This document shows, one piece after another, positions 40,392 to 48,751 of a DNA stretch of 64,000 nt; the first letter of the stretch is position 1; the number at the start of each line of letters is the position of its first letter. A model generated the notes under the pieces. That model was not told the origin of the DNA. It saw nothing but the letters and a program-made list of their open reading frames with translations, and ran no database searches. The position numbers were made by a program, and so were the translations under genes. Source of the DNA: Streptomyces reniochalinae (GTDB lineage Bacteria > Actinomycetota > Actinomycetes > Streptomycetales > Streptomycetaceae); the NCBI RefSeq assembly GCF_003323735.1, contig NZ_QOIM01000017.1:101456-165455 (forward strand), in the 5' to 3' direction.

Positions 40392-40675
40392 GCGTCACCC
40401 TCGCTTCCCCTCCCGCGCCGTACGGCCGCACCGGCCCAGCGGATCACCCTAACGAGAGCCTCTGTCCACCGGGGCGGCGGTGCACGCGTCCGACCGGCTC
40501 GGCTCCAGCGCCCTGGCTCGGACACGCGGCCGGGCGGTTGCGCCCGGCACCGATCGCCGGGCTGGACCTGACGGCCCTGGACGTCCTGCACCGCGGGGCC
40601 TCGCGGATCCGCTCGCCGTCCAGCCACCGTGACCTCCTTCGCGGCTGGTGTCCGAGCCAGGGAACGGGCGCCGGC

Positions 40676-41626
40676 TCACAGCGGAGTGGCCGCCTGGAGG
40701 ATGACGACGAGCGCGACGGCGGCGTTGGCAGAGGAGAGGGCGGAGAGAGCGGCTCCGAGGGCCGCGAGCCACGCGGCGAGTCCTGCGACGAGCCCTGGGG
40801 CGGTGGTCGGCGGGAGCCAGAGCCGCGCGGTCGGCGGCGGGGCGAGCAGCGCCTGCACGCGCCGGGGGACCTGTCCGGCGCCGGCGAGCGCGGGAAGGCT
40901 CCGCGGCGGACCGTTGCGCGCGATGAGCGCGGCCTTGCCGACCGCGCGGGCGGTCATCCGCCGGTCACCGACGATCCGGGCGGCCTCCTCGTCGGCCCAC
41001 CGTTCCACCCCGAAGGTGACGGCCGTGCGCAGGGGCCTCAGGAAGGGGTTGGCGACGGCCGCGAGTTCGGCGAGGAGCAGCAACAGCGGGTGGCGGGCTG
41101 TCAGATGTGCGCGCTCGTGCGCGAACAGAGCGCGCCGCTCGGCCGGTTCGAGCGCGTCGAGCAGGGATGTGGTGACCACGACTCGTGCGCGCGTACGCCG
41201 GTTTCCCGGCAGGGCGAAGGCGTACGGCTCGCTGTCGGGCAGTACCGCGACGGGGGAGGGCGGCAAGCCGCCGAGCGCGCGTCGGACGCGCCGCCGGACG
41301 CGGAGGTGGCGCGCCACGGTGACGCCGCCCGCGGTGACGAGCGCGAGGAGCGCCGGGATGGCGGCCTTCCCCAGGATCTCGTCGTAGGGGACGGCCGCGC
41401 GCACTTGCGGATGGGACCACGCGTCGGGCAGCGGGTTGCCAGGCAACTGGGCGGTGCCGACGACGACCAGCAGCCCCAGGCACAGGGTGCTGCACGCGGC
41501 CAGGACGACGCCGGCCGCGACCAGCAGGCGCGTCGTGGCGCGGGGGTGCAGACGCCGCTCGGCGAGCCTGGCCACCGGCCAGGACGTCAGGGGCAGGACG
41601 AGGGGGAGGAGGACGAAGAAGCCCAC
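40676..41626 (-). CDS. M56 family membrane metallopeptidase (BlaR1-like, no sensor domain)
   Basis: The protein has 316 residues from GTG 41626. It has membrane helices near 1-20, 35-60, 88-106 and at the C-terminus. The zinc protease motif HERAH (FAHERAHLTARHP) and the downstream ERWADEEAARI Glu ligand region are intact. There is no extracytoplasmic penicillin-binding sensor domain. It starts 3 bases after the BlaI-like gene, forming a regulator/protease pair. Confidence 0.9.
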   Translation of the reverse strand: MGFFVLLPLVLPLTSWPVARLAERRLHPRATTRLLVAAGVVLAACSTLCLGLLVVVGTAQLPGNPLPDAWSHPQVRAAVPYDEILGKAAIPALLALVTAGGVTVARHLRVRRRVRRALGGLPPSPVAVLPDSEPYAFALPGNRRTRARVVVTTSLLDALEPAERRALFAHERAHLTARHPLLLLLAELAAVANPFLRPLRTAVTFGVERWADEEAARIVGDRRMTARAVGKAALIARNGPPRSLPALAGAGQVPRRVQALLAPPPTARLWLPPTTAPGLVAGLAAWLAALGAALSALSSANAAVALVVILQAATPL

Positions 41627-41629
41627 GGC

Positions 41630-42127
41630 TCAGTCGCTCTTCCCCTCCGCGTCGTCGCCCGGCGCCTCGGTGCCGGTGCCGCTCCCGGTGCGGCTTCCGG
41701 TTCCGGTGGCCGGGTGCGGGGCGCGGTCGTGACCGCCGTCGCGCCCGCCCTCTCCGGTTTGCGTCAGCAGCGAGCGCAGCAGTTGCTCGTCGTCGTCGGT
41801 CAGCCCCGTGACGAAGCGGGTCAGCACGGTGCCGCGGTCGCTCTGGTTGTCGAGCACCTGCCGCATCCGGTGAGCGGCCAGCCCCGCCGCGTCCGCCGCA
41901 GGTGTCCACACGAAGGAGCGGCCGGCCTTCTCGCGGGTGACGGCCCGTTTGGCGAGCAGACGCGTGAGGATGGTGACGACGGTGGTGTACGCGAGGCCGC
42001 CGCCGAGCCGTTCCCTCACCCAGGCGGCGGTGACGGGCCCCGGTGCGGCGTGCAGGGCGGTCAGCACCGTGGCTTCCAACTCGCCCTGTCCGCGTCGGCG
42101 TCCCCGCTCGCGTGCTGTCTCGCCCAC
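41630..42127 (-). CDS. BlaI/MecI family transcriptional repressor
   Basis: The protein has 165 residues from GTG 42127 after GGAGGAG. The winged helix (LEATVLTALHAAPGPVTAAW, LAYTTVVTILTRLLAKRAV) is typical of BlaI/MecI/CopY repressors, and the dimerisation region (LLRSLLTQTGEG) is followed by a Gly/Thr-rich tail. It is coupled to the M56 protease, which would inactivate it by cleavage. The likely operator is the TCTACA-N4-TGTAGA dyad 87 bases upstream. No beta-lactamase is nearby. Confidence 0.92.
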   Translation of the reverse strand: MGETARERGRRRGQGELEATVLTALHAAPGPVTAAWVRERLGGGLAYTTVVTILTRLLAKRAVTREKAGRSFVWTPAADAAGLAAHRMRQVLDNQSDRGTVLTRFVTGLTDDDEQLLRSLLTQTGEGGRDGGHDRAPHPATGTGSRTGSGTGTEAPGDDAEGKSD

Positions 42128-42213
42128 AACTCCTCCCTCCGCCGGCCGGCCACCGTACGACCGGCCCCGTGCGCTCGGGGCGTGTGGTCGCCGCGCCGCT
42201 CGTTTGAGTATCT

Positions 42214-42229
42214 TCTACAGTCTTGTAGA
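42214..42229. promoter_or_regulatory. BlaI-type operator
   Basis: TCTACAGTCTTGTAGA is a dyad of TCTACA and TGTAGA around GTCT, containing the TACA/TGTA half-sites recognised by BlaI/MecI repressors. It lies between the divergent BlaI-like and membrane protein genes and could control both. Confidence 0.75.
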
Positions 42230-42284
42230 TTTTCGCGTTCCGTCGGACTGTTCGCAGCCCGCCGGGTGTCTGGGAGGAAGAGTA

Positions 42285-43205
42285 ATGGGAGCTTCGCCGC
42301 CCGGGAGTGGGGCCATCCCCTGCTCCCCGACGGAAACCGGCAGGGAGTTCGCGCGGGTGGTGGACGAAGCCCTGCGCTCGGAGGTCTTCAGGCGGGAGTT
42401 GCGGGGAGCGCCCGCCGGCACCGCGGAGCGTCTGAGGAGTTGGGCGCACGAGTCGGCGGAAGAGCTGGCGGGTGAGGCGGCAGCCGAGTACCGCGCACTG
42501 TGCCGGACACGCGAAGAACGCACTGCCCGGGGTCGGGATGCCGGCTCCGCGAGGAGGGTGCACCGGGTCCGCGGCGGCGGACTGTTCGCGGCGCTCGCCG
42601 TACTGGTGCCGCTGGTCGCCGCCGCCGCGGCCGTGGTCTTCCTGGTGCTCGGATACGTGCTGATGCTGGTTCGGGCTCAGCGGGACGTCGGTGCCTCGCT
42701 CGTGGTGACCGGGTGGTCGGGGGCCGGGATCGCCGCCGTCACGGGCGCCCTGGGACTGGGCAGGCTCGTCGTCACAGCGCGCCGCCACTCCAGATCCAGC
42801 CCCGCCTCCGGCCCAGGCGGTACGCCGGTCCTCGCGGAGGACCGGCGTGCGGAGGACAGGGCAGGGAAGGCGTGGCGCGCCGCTCTGCTGGAGCGCGCGG
42901 TGCTGCCGTACCTGCGCGCCCGGTTGCCCGACGCGAGACGGGAGGTCTCCGCGGGTCGGGAGGCCCCCGCGAGGCGGTCAGGTCATCACAGTCCCGACTA
43001 CGGGACTTTCGACTACGGGTCTTTCGACTACGGAAGTTTCGACTTCGCCAGCCCTGACTACGCGGGCCCGGACTTCGGCAGCCCCGCAAGCGGCGGTTCG
43101 GATACCGGCGTCCGCGGCCCCGACTCCGCCGCTTCCGACTCCGGCAGTCCCGGATCCAGCGGTTCGGAATCCGGCGGTTCCGCGTCCGGCGGCCCCGGTC
43201 GCTGA
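42285..43205 (+). CDS. Membrane protein with repetitive disordered tail
   Basis: The protein has 306 residues from ATG 42285 after GGGAGGAAG. The N-terminal 95 residues are soluble and helical (REFARVVDEALRSEVFRREL). Two membrane helices cover about 100-127 and 135-160. A basic stretch is followed by a tail of five-residue steps, (S/T)(F/P)DYG-like (YGTFDYGSFDYGSFDFASPD), then a Ser/Gly-rich end. I do not recognise the family. Sharing the operator region with the BlaI/M56 pair suggests common regulation. Confidence 0.65.
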   Translation: MGASPPGSGAIPCSPTETGREFARVVDEALRSEVFRRELRGAPAGTAERLRSWAHESAEELAGEAAAEYRALCRTREERTARGRDAGSARRVHRVRGGGLFAALAVLVPLVAAAAAVVFLVLGYVLMLVRAQRDVGASLVVTGWSGAGIAAVTGALGLGRLVVTARRHSRSSPASGPGGTPVLAEDRRAEDRAGKAWRAALLERAVLPYLRARLPDARREVSAGREAPARRSGHHSPDYGTFDYGSFDYGSFDFASPDYAGPDFGSPASGGSDTGVRGPDSAASDSGSPGSSGSESGGSASGGPGR

Positions 43206-43474
43206 ACCGGCGGTCCGGGATCCGACGGTTCGGGGCTGGCGGTCCGGGGCTTCGCAGCCCCGGGCCCGGCAGTGCCGGATCGAGCGTTCGGGTCCCGGCC
43301 GCCCCGGCACCGGGCGTTCCTCGGTGGAAGGCCCGACCGGAGGCCCGTCCGAAGGCTCATCCGGCGGCAAGGACCCGCCCGGTGCGTGAGGGGGCGGGAG
43401 AGGTGGGCCACACCCGCGTCCCCGCGCCCCGATGGCCCCCACTGTCCCGGCGCGGGCCCGGCCCGCGCCGGGGG

Positions 43475-43741
43475 TCAGCGCCGGGAGTTGCCCAGCAGGA
43501 GGCGGTAGAGGATGAGCAGGACCAGCGAGCCGCCGATGGCGGCGCCCCAGGTGGGCAGATCGAAGAACTCCTGCCGGATGGGGCGGTCCAGGAAGGTGGT
43601 CGAGATCCAGCCGCCGACGAACGCGCCCGCGACCCCGATGAGCACGGTGCCGATCAGGCCGCCCGGGTCACGGCCCGGTAGCAGCACCTTGGCTATGGCT
43701 CCCGCCAGCAGGCCGAGGATGATCCAACTGATGATGCCCAT
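43475..43741 (-). CDS. GlsB/YeaQ/YmgE family membrane protein
   Basis: The protein has 88 residues in three hydrophobic segments (MGIISWIILGLLAGAIAKVL, GTVLIGVAGAFVGGWIST, AAIGGSLVLLILYRLLL). The GRDPGGLIGTVLIGVAG motif defines this transglycosylase-associated, stress-linked family. The start ATG 43741 follows GAGAGGAA. It is divergent from the ArsR gene. Confidence 0.92.
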   Translation of the reverse strand: MGIISWIILGLLAGAIAKVLLPGRDPGGLIGTVLIGVAGAFVGGWISTTFLDRPIRQEFFDLPTWGAAIGGSLVLLILYRLLLGNSRR

Positions 43742-43985
43742 CACATTCCTCTCCAGTTCACCGGCAACGGACGTACCGGCGCACGGGAAGACGCCGCGAA
43801 GCGCAAAACAGTTCCATGGTTGCGCAACTGACAGGGTGCTGTGGATGAGGAGGTGCGGCGGTCTGACCGGCACCACCGGCACCAGGCGCCTCTAGACTGA
43901 GGCCCGTCGCGGGCGCGCGGTCCGTGGCGGGCGGCCGCCGACCGGTCGCCGGAAGGCGTGTGGACGTGCGGACGGGAGTGCAGCG

Positions 43986-44345
43986 GTGGCATCGCAGGCA
44001 GGCGGTCACACGGACCCGTCCCCTCAGGTGCTGGCAGACGCCGCCGCCGCCTTCGGCCTGCTCGCCTCGCCCTCGCGGGTGCACATCGTGTGGGCGCTGT
44101 CCCAGGGGGAGTGCGATGTCACGCACCTCGCCGCGCGGGTCGGTGGCACGCTGCCGGCGGTGAGCCAGCACCTGGCCAAGCTGAAGCTGGCCGGGCTGGT
44201 GCGGGCCCGGCGTGAGGGGCGGCGGCAGGTGTACCTGGTCGACGATCCGGTCGTGGTCGCCGTGGTGCACGAGATGGTGCGGCAACTGGACGTGGAGCGT
44301 TCGCGGCCGCGACGGGCTGCGCGGGTGAGCGAGTTCGGTGCCTGA
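43986..44345 (+). CDS. ArsR family transcriptional regulator
   Basis: The protein has 119 residues from GTG 43986. The winged helix is typical (LLASPSRVHIVWALSQGECD, LPAVSQHLAKLKLAGLVRAR, GRRQVYLVDDP). The metal-site ELCVCDL motif is reduced to GECDVTHLA with a single Cys. It overlaps the P-type ATPase gene by eight bases and probably represses its own operon in response to a divalent metal. Confidence 0.92.
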   Translation: MASQAGGHTDPSPQVLADAAAAFGLLASPSRVHIVWALSQGECDVTHLAARVGGTLPAVSQHLAKLKLAGLVRARREGRRQVYLVDDPVVVAVVHEMVRQLDVERSRPRRAARVSEFGA

Positions 44346-47124
44346 GACGGCGGGCCTCTCCCGGCGCGGGGAGGGGCCGGTGCGCGCCCGTAGCGAGGCG
44401 GCGCCGCTGGAACACGCGGCAGGGCTGGCGGCCCACGCCCCGCTCGCGGCGCTGCGGCGGCTGGAGGCGGGCCCGCGTGGTCTCACCGAGGCCGAGGCGG
44501 CGGACCGGCTGGCGCGGTACGGCGAGAATTCCCCGCCCTCGTGGCGCACTCCGTCCCTGTGGCGGCGGCTCTGCCGGGGCGTACGGGATCCGTTCACGGC
44601 CGTCCTGCTGTGTCTGGCAGTCGTCTCCACCGCCGTGGGGTCGTGGGGGACGGCAGGGGTGATCGCGGCGCTGGTCACCGTCAGCTGTGTGCTGCGGGCC
44701 TGCGGGGAGCTGCGGGCCGACCGGTCGGTCGCGGGGCTGCGGGCTCTGCTCGCCGGCACGGTCACGGTGGTGCGGCGCCCCGACGCGGGCGCGGCGCGAC
44801 CGCTGCCCCGGGAGCTTCCGGTCGGTGATCTGGTGCCGGGGGACGTGGTCAGGCTGGGCCCCGGCGATCTCGTTCCGGCCGATGTGCTGTTGCTGCGCTC
44901 CACGGGCCTGGTCGTGCATCAGGCGCCGCTGACCGGCGAGTCGGGTCCGCTGTCCAAGCACCGCGCGGATGCCGCGGCCGTTCCGCCCGCCGGTGACACC
45001 GAACTGTTCGAGCAGCCCCATCTGTGCTTCCAGGGCAGCAGCGTGGTCGCCGGCGGCGGTACCGCTGTGGTGATCGCCACGGGCGCGGCCACCCGGCTGG
45101 CCGCCGGACACGGGCACGGGCGGGGGCGCGTACGCGCCGCGCACGGCGCCTTCGACCGTTCGGTACGCGGCGTCGCCTGGACTCTCGTCCGCTTCATGCT
45201 GCTGACGCCGCCGCTCGCTCTCGCGGCCGACGCGGCCGTCAGCGGGCACGGAGTGCAGATCCTGCCCTTCGCCGTGGCGGTCGCCGTCAGCCTGACGCCG
45301 GAGATGCTGCCCGTCGTCATGACCGCGGTCCTCGCCCGCGGTGCCGTCTCCCTCGCACGGGAACACCGGCTGATCGTGCGGCGGTTGTCCGCGTTGCCGG
45401 ACCTCGGCGCCATGGACGTCCTGTGCCTCGACAAGACGGGCACCCTCACCCAGGACCGACCGGTCGTCGACCAGGCACTGAACGCGGACTGCGCCCCCGA
45501 CCCCGCGGTGCTGCGGTGGGCGGCGCTCAACGCGCTGTGGACCGTGCAACTGGCCGAGAACCCGGTGCCCGACGCGCTGGACGAGGCGGTCCTCCGCGCC
45601 GCGGCGCACGGCGTGGGGGCCGCCGCGGACGGGAGCGATGCCGAACCCGGTGTCGAGGCGTGGGAGGGCGTGACCGCGCTCCCCTTCGATCCGGCCAGGC
45701 GGCTGTCCACGGCCGTCGTCCGGGAGCCGGGGCGCCCGGGCGTGCACACGCTCGTCGTCAAGGGCGCGGTCGACACCGTGCTGGAACGGTGCGCGCTGCC
45801 GGAAGCCGGCCGTGAGGCGCTGCGCGCGGCCGCGGCGCGGTACGCCTCGGACGGCCTGCGGCTGCTCGCTGTGGCCACCGCCGAACGCGGCCACCGGGCC
45901 GGCGGGCGCGCCATGGGAGTGGCGGACGAGCGCGGCCTGACCTTCGTCGGGCTGGTCACGCTGCGGGACTCCCTCACCGAGGAGGCGCCCGAGGCGCTGC
46001 GCGCGCTGAGCGGGCGCGGTGTGGACGTGAAGATCCTGACAGGTGACGATCTGGGCACCGCCGTCCGCACCTGCCGGGAACTGGGCCTCGACCCCGGCGA
46101 CGACGTGCTGACCGCCCGTCGCCTCGACGCGCTCGGCGACGAAGAACTGGCCCGTGAGGCCCGCCGCGTCCGTGTGTTCGCCCGGTGCACCCCGCGCCAC
46201 AAGGCGCGCGTGGTCTCCGCTTTGCGGGCCGACGGGCGGACCACAGGGTTCCTCGGCGACGGTGTCAACGACCTGGCCGCACTCCGCGCCGCCGACGTGG
46301 CACTGTGCCCGCGCGACGCGGTCGCGCCCGCGCGCGAGAGCGCCGACGTGGTCCTCGGCGAGCGGCCGTTCGCCGGGTTGGGCCATGCGCTGGACGCGGG
46401 CCGCCGCGCGGGTGTCTCCCTCACCGCCTATCTGCGCGTAACCCTCTCCTCCCAGCTCGGCAACGCCTTGGCGATGCTCGCCGCCGCGCTGCTGTTCCCG
46501 TTCGTGCCGATGCTTCCCGCGCAGGTCCTCGTGCAGAACCTGTTCTTCGACGCGGCGCAACTCGCCTTCGCCTTCGACCGGAGCGGTCCCGCCTCGCCCC
46601 GGAGGCCCGCCGCGCTGCGGACCGGGCAGGTCCTGCGGTTCATCACCGCCTTCGGCGTGCTGAACGCCGTGGCCGACCTCGCCACCTTCGCGGTGCTCGC
46701 GCTCACCGTGCGCGGCGCGGCCGACGCGAGTGGGCAGGCCCTCTTCCACGCCGGCTGGTTCACGGAGAACCTGCTCACGCAGGCGATGGTGATGGCGCTG
46801 CTGCGCTCCGTGCCCCGCTTCCGCCGTCCCGCACCGCCAGGACCCGTCGGGCTCGCCGCTCTCCTGCTGGCGGCCACCGGCATCCTGCTGCCGCTCACCA
46901 CGCTCGGCCCGCTGCTGGGCATGGTCGCCGCCCTGACGCCGCTCTCCTATGCGCTGCTCGCGCTGGTGCTGCTGCTCTACGGCGCCGCTCTCGCGGCCGC
47001 CATGAGGCGGTGCGCGCGCGAGGGCTCGTCCACGGGTGAGGCCCCGGGCGCGGGCGCACCCCGGAGCACAGGCGAGGCCGCGGGCGCGGACTGCGAGGCC
47101 GCGCCTCCGGTCGCGCGGGGGTAG
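44338..47124 (+). CDS. Cation-transporting P-type ATPase (MgtA-like)
   Basis: The protein has 928 residues from GTG 44338. Motifs in order are LTGESGPLSKH (actuator), VSLTPEMLPVVMTAVLARG (ion site in helix 4), LDKTGTLTQD (phosphorylated Asp), FDPARRLSTAVV and KGAVDTVLERC (nucleotide domain), and GDGVNDLAALRAADVAL (hinge, with Leu-Ala replacing the usual Ala-Pro). Six C-terminal hydrophobic segments follow. The PEMLP ion-site motif points to the magnesium-type P3B branch rather than Ca or K pumps. Coupling to ArsR, unusual for magnesium pumps, leaves metal identity open. Confidence 0.88.
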   Translation: MPETAGLSRRGEGPVRARSEAAPLEHAAGLAAHAPLAALRRLEAGPRGLTEAEAADRLARYGENSPPSWRTPSLWRRLCRGVRDPFTAVLLCLAVVSTAVGSWGTAGVIAALVTVSCVLRACGELRADRSVAGLRALLAGTVTVVRRPDAGAARPLPRELPVGDLVPGDVVRLGPGDLVPADVLLLRSTGLVVHQAPLTGESGPLSKHRADAAAVPPAGDTELFEQPHLCFQGSSVVAGGGTAVVIATGAATRLAAGHGHGRGRVRAAHGAFDRSVRGVAWTLVRFMLLTPPLALAADAAVSGHGVQILPFAVAVAVSLTPEMLPVVMTAVLARGAVSLAREHRLIVRRLSALPDLGAMDVLCLDKTGTLTQDRPVVDQALNADCAPDPAVLRWAALNALWTVQLAENPVPDALDEAVLRAAAHGVGAAADGSDAEPGVEAWEGVTALPFDPARRLSTAVVREPGRPGVHTLVVKGAVDTVLERCALPEAGREALRAAAARYASDGLRLLAVATAERGHRAGGRAMGVADERGLTFVGLVTLRDSLTEEAPEALRALSGRGVDVKILTGDDLGTAVRTCRELGLDPGDDVLTARRLDALGDEELAREARRVRVFARCTPRHKARVVSALRADGRTTGFLGDGVNDLAALRAADVALCPRDAVAPARESADVVLGERPFAGLGHALDAGRRAGVSLTAYLRVTLSSQLGNALAMLAAALLFPFVPMLPAQVLVQNLFFDAAQLAFAFDRSGPASPRRPAALRTGQVLRFITAFGVLNAVADLATFAVLALTVRGAADASGQALFHAGWFTENLLTQAMVMALLRSVPRFRRPAPPGPVGLAALLLAATGILLPLTTLGPLLGMVAALTPLSYALLALVLLLYGAALAAAMRRCAREGSSTGEAPGAGAPRSTGEAAGADCEAAPPVARG

Positions 47125-47236
47125 GCAGCTACGGGGGCCCGGCGACGACTCGGCCGGGGCCTGCGGTTTCCCTGCGGGTCCTGCCTCGGCACTCGGGGGC
47201 CACTGCCCGTAGCGTGCGGTCCGCGGGGTGGGGCAT

Positions 47237-47274
47237 GGCTGGTCGCGCCGTTCCCCGCGCCCCTTCGGGGCGCG
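47237..47274. repeat. Streptomyces-type intergenic palindromic element
   Basis: GGCTGGTCGCGCCGTTCCCC is followed by the hairpin CGCGCCCC-TTC-GGGGCGCG (47256-47274). I recognise this as one of the abundant Streptomyces intergenic repeats. It lies between the convergent ATPase and LacI genes and may double as a terminator. Confidence 0.6.
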
Positions 47275-47292
47275 TCCCGGGCCAGGGGAGTG

Positions 47293-48393
47293 TCAGCGTG
47301 GGGCGGGCGGGGCCGTTGAGGCGCGCACCATCAGGTCGGCGCGGACCGTGGCCACGTCGCCGGGTGGCGGGGTCTCCAGGCCCAGGGCGAGACGTCCGGC
47401 CCTGGCGCCCGCCTCGTGGAGGGGAAGGCGCACGGTCGTCAGCGCGGGGGAGGCGTCCGCGGCGAAGGGCAGATCGTCGAAGCCGCCCACCGAGACGTCC
47501 TCGGGTATACGCAGCCCGCGGTCGCGCAGCGCGGCGCAGACGCCGAGTGCGACGGTGTCGTTGGCGGCCAGCACCGCCGTCAGGTCGGGGGCGCGGCGCA
47601 GCAGTTCGAGCGCGCCGTCATAGCCGGCCGAACGGTCGTAGGCGCCGCCGTGCACGGTGAGGCGCTCGGCTTCGGCGAGCGCCTCGGGCGCCTGCTCGCC
47701 GAGGGCCCTCCTGTGCCCCTCCAGCCGGTGCCGGGTGGTGGAGCGGTCGGCGGGGCCCGTCACGTAGCCGATGCGGCGGTGCCCGAGGGTGAGGAGGTGC
47801 GCGGTGAGGCGGTGGCTGCCGCCCCGGTTGTCGAAGGTGAGCGTGACGACGCCGTCCTCGGCGGGGGCGGGGGGTTGCTCCGTGGTGCCGCTGCGCGGCG
47901 GGAGCGGGGGTCTGCCGCACAGGACGATCCGCGTGCCTCCCGCGGCGAGGTGGCGCAGCCGGTCGGCGAGTGCGGTGCTGTGTGCGGTCTCCTCCACGGC
48001 GCTTCCGGTCAGGACGACGGCGGCGGCCCGCTGGCGGCGCAGCAGCGTCAGATAGGTCAACTCGCGCTCGGGGGAGCCTCCGGTGTTGCAGACGACGGCG
48101 AGCTTCTGGCCCGCGCCCGTGACCCCTTCGCCGCCCATCTCGCTCTGCACGGCGCTCGCGACGATGCCGAAGAAGGGGTCGGCGACGTCGTTGACCAGGA
48201 TGCCGACCAGGTCGGACGTGGCCGCGGCCAGGGCGCTCGCGGGCCCGTTGACGACGTATTGCAGTTCGTCGACGGCGCGAAGGACGCGGGTGCGGGTTCC
48301 GTCGGCCACCGGGTAGTTGCCGTTCAGTACGCGGGAGACCGTCGCCGAGGAGACTCCGGCCCGGGCGGCCACGTCGGCCAGGGTCACTGTCAT
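47293..48393 (-). CDS. LacI family transcriptional regulator
   Basis: The protein has 366 residues. The N-terminal LacI helix-turn-helix and hinge are clear (TLADVAARAGVSSATVSRVL, YVVNGPASALA). The periplasmic-binding-protein-like sensor contains GILVNDVADPFFGIVASAVQ, LGHRRIGYVTGPADRSTTRH, LTAVLAANDTVALG and SVGGFDDLPFAA. It is divergent from a three-gene catabolic operon with palindromic operators between them, so it most likely represses that operon until a sugar-like inducer appears. Confidence 0.94.
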   Translation of the reverse strand: MTVTLADVAARAGVSSATVSRVLNGNYPVADGTRTRVLRAVDELQYVVNGPASALAAATSDLVGILVNDVADPFFGIVASAVQSEMGGEGVTGAGQKLAVVCNTGGSPERELTYLTLLRRQRAAAVVLTGSAVEETAHSTALADRLRHLAAGGTRIVLCGRPPLPPRSGTTEQPPAPAEDGVVTLTFDNRGGSHRLTAHLLTLGHRRIGYVTGPADRSTTRHRLEGHRRALGEQAPEALAEAERLTVHGGAYDRSAGYDGALELLRRAPDLTAVLAANDTVALGVCAALRDRGLRIPEDVSVGGFDDLPFAADASPALTTVRLPLHEAGARAGRLALGLETPPPGDVATVRADLMVRASTAPPAPR

Positions 48394-48528
48394 GTCTTCC
48401 TCCGTCTTCCCGCTCCTGCGCCCGCCCCGGTCCCCACGCGCGCGTGGGGCTGCGGCCGGGGGGCGAGCGCCATGGTCTCACCTCAGGGCGTGTCCTCTAC
48501 CCCCGTCCACGGTGAGACCCCTTCTGTG

Positions 48529-48544
48529 GGGAAAGCGCTTTCCC
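48529..48544. promoter_or_regulatory. LacI-type operator 1
   Basis: GGGAAAGCGCTTTCCC is a perfect 16-bp palindrome with the central CG of LacI-family operators, located 136 bases upstream of the LacI start. Confidence 0.82.
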
Positions 48545-48654
48545 TCGAACAGCTCTTCCTTCGTCGATCACTCTCCCACGGTCCGGCTGTGCGCCGCCAC
48601 GTATCCGCGCGGGCCTCTTGTGGGCCGCTCCCGAGGACAGCTAGCGTGGCGCTC

Positions 48655-48668
48655 TGAAAGCGCTTACC
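48655..48668. promoter_or_regulatory. LacI-type operator 2
   Basis: TGAAAGCGCTTACC contains the perfect core AAGCGCTT (48658-48665) and lies about 85 bases before the oxidoreductase gene. It is weaker than site 1; the pair could support looping. Confidence 0.65.
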
Positions 48669-48751
48669 GACACTCACCGCCTGCGCGGCGGCCCCGCGGG
48701 AACCGCCGGTGCGCGAGGGGATCGAGAGACAGTCGAGAGGAAGACGCACAC

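Larger units (their letters stand above)
48394..48751. other. Divergent control region of the LacI-regulated operon
   Basis: This 358-base stretch has no gene. It holds two sites centred on AAGCGCTT, listed separately, 129 bases apart. Confidence 0.6.

Noticed and set aside
40676..42127. Beta-lactamase resistance locus
   Set aside because: A BlaI/M56 pair is present, but there is no beta-lactamase or penicillin-binding sensor domain in the window.
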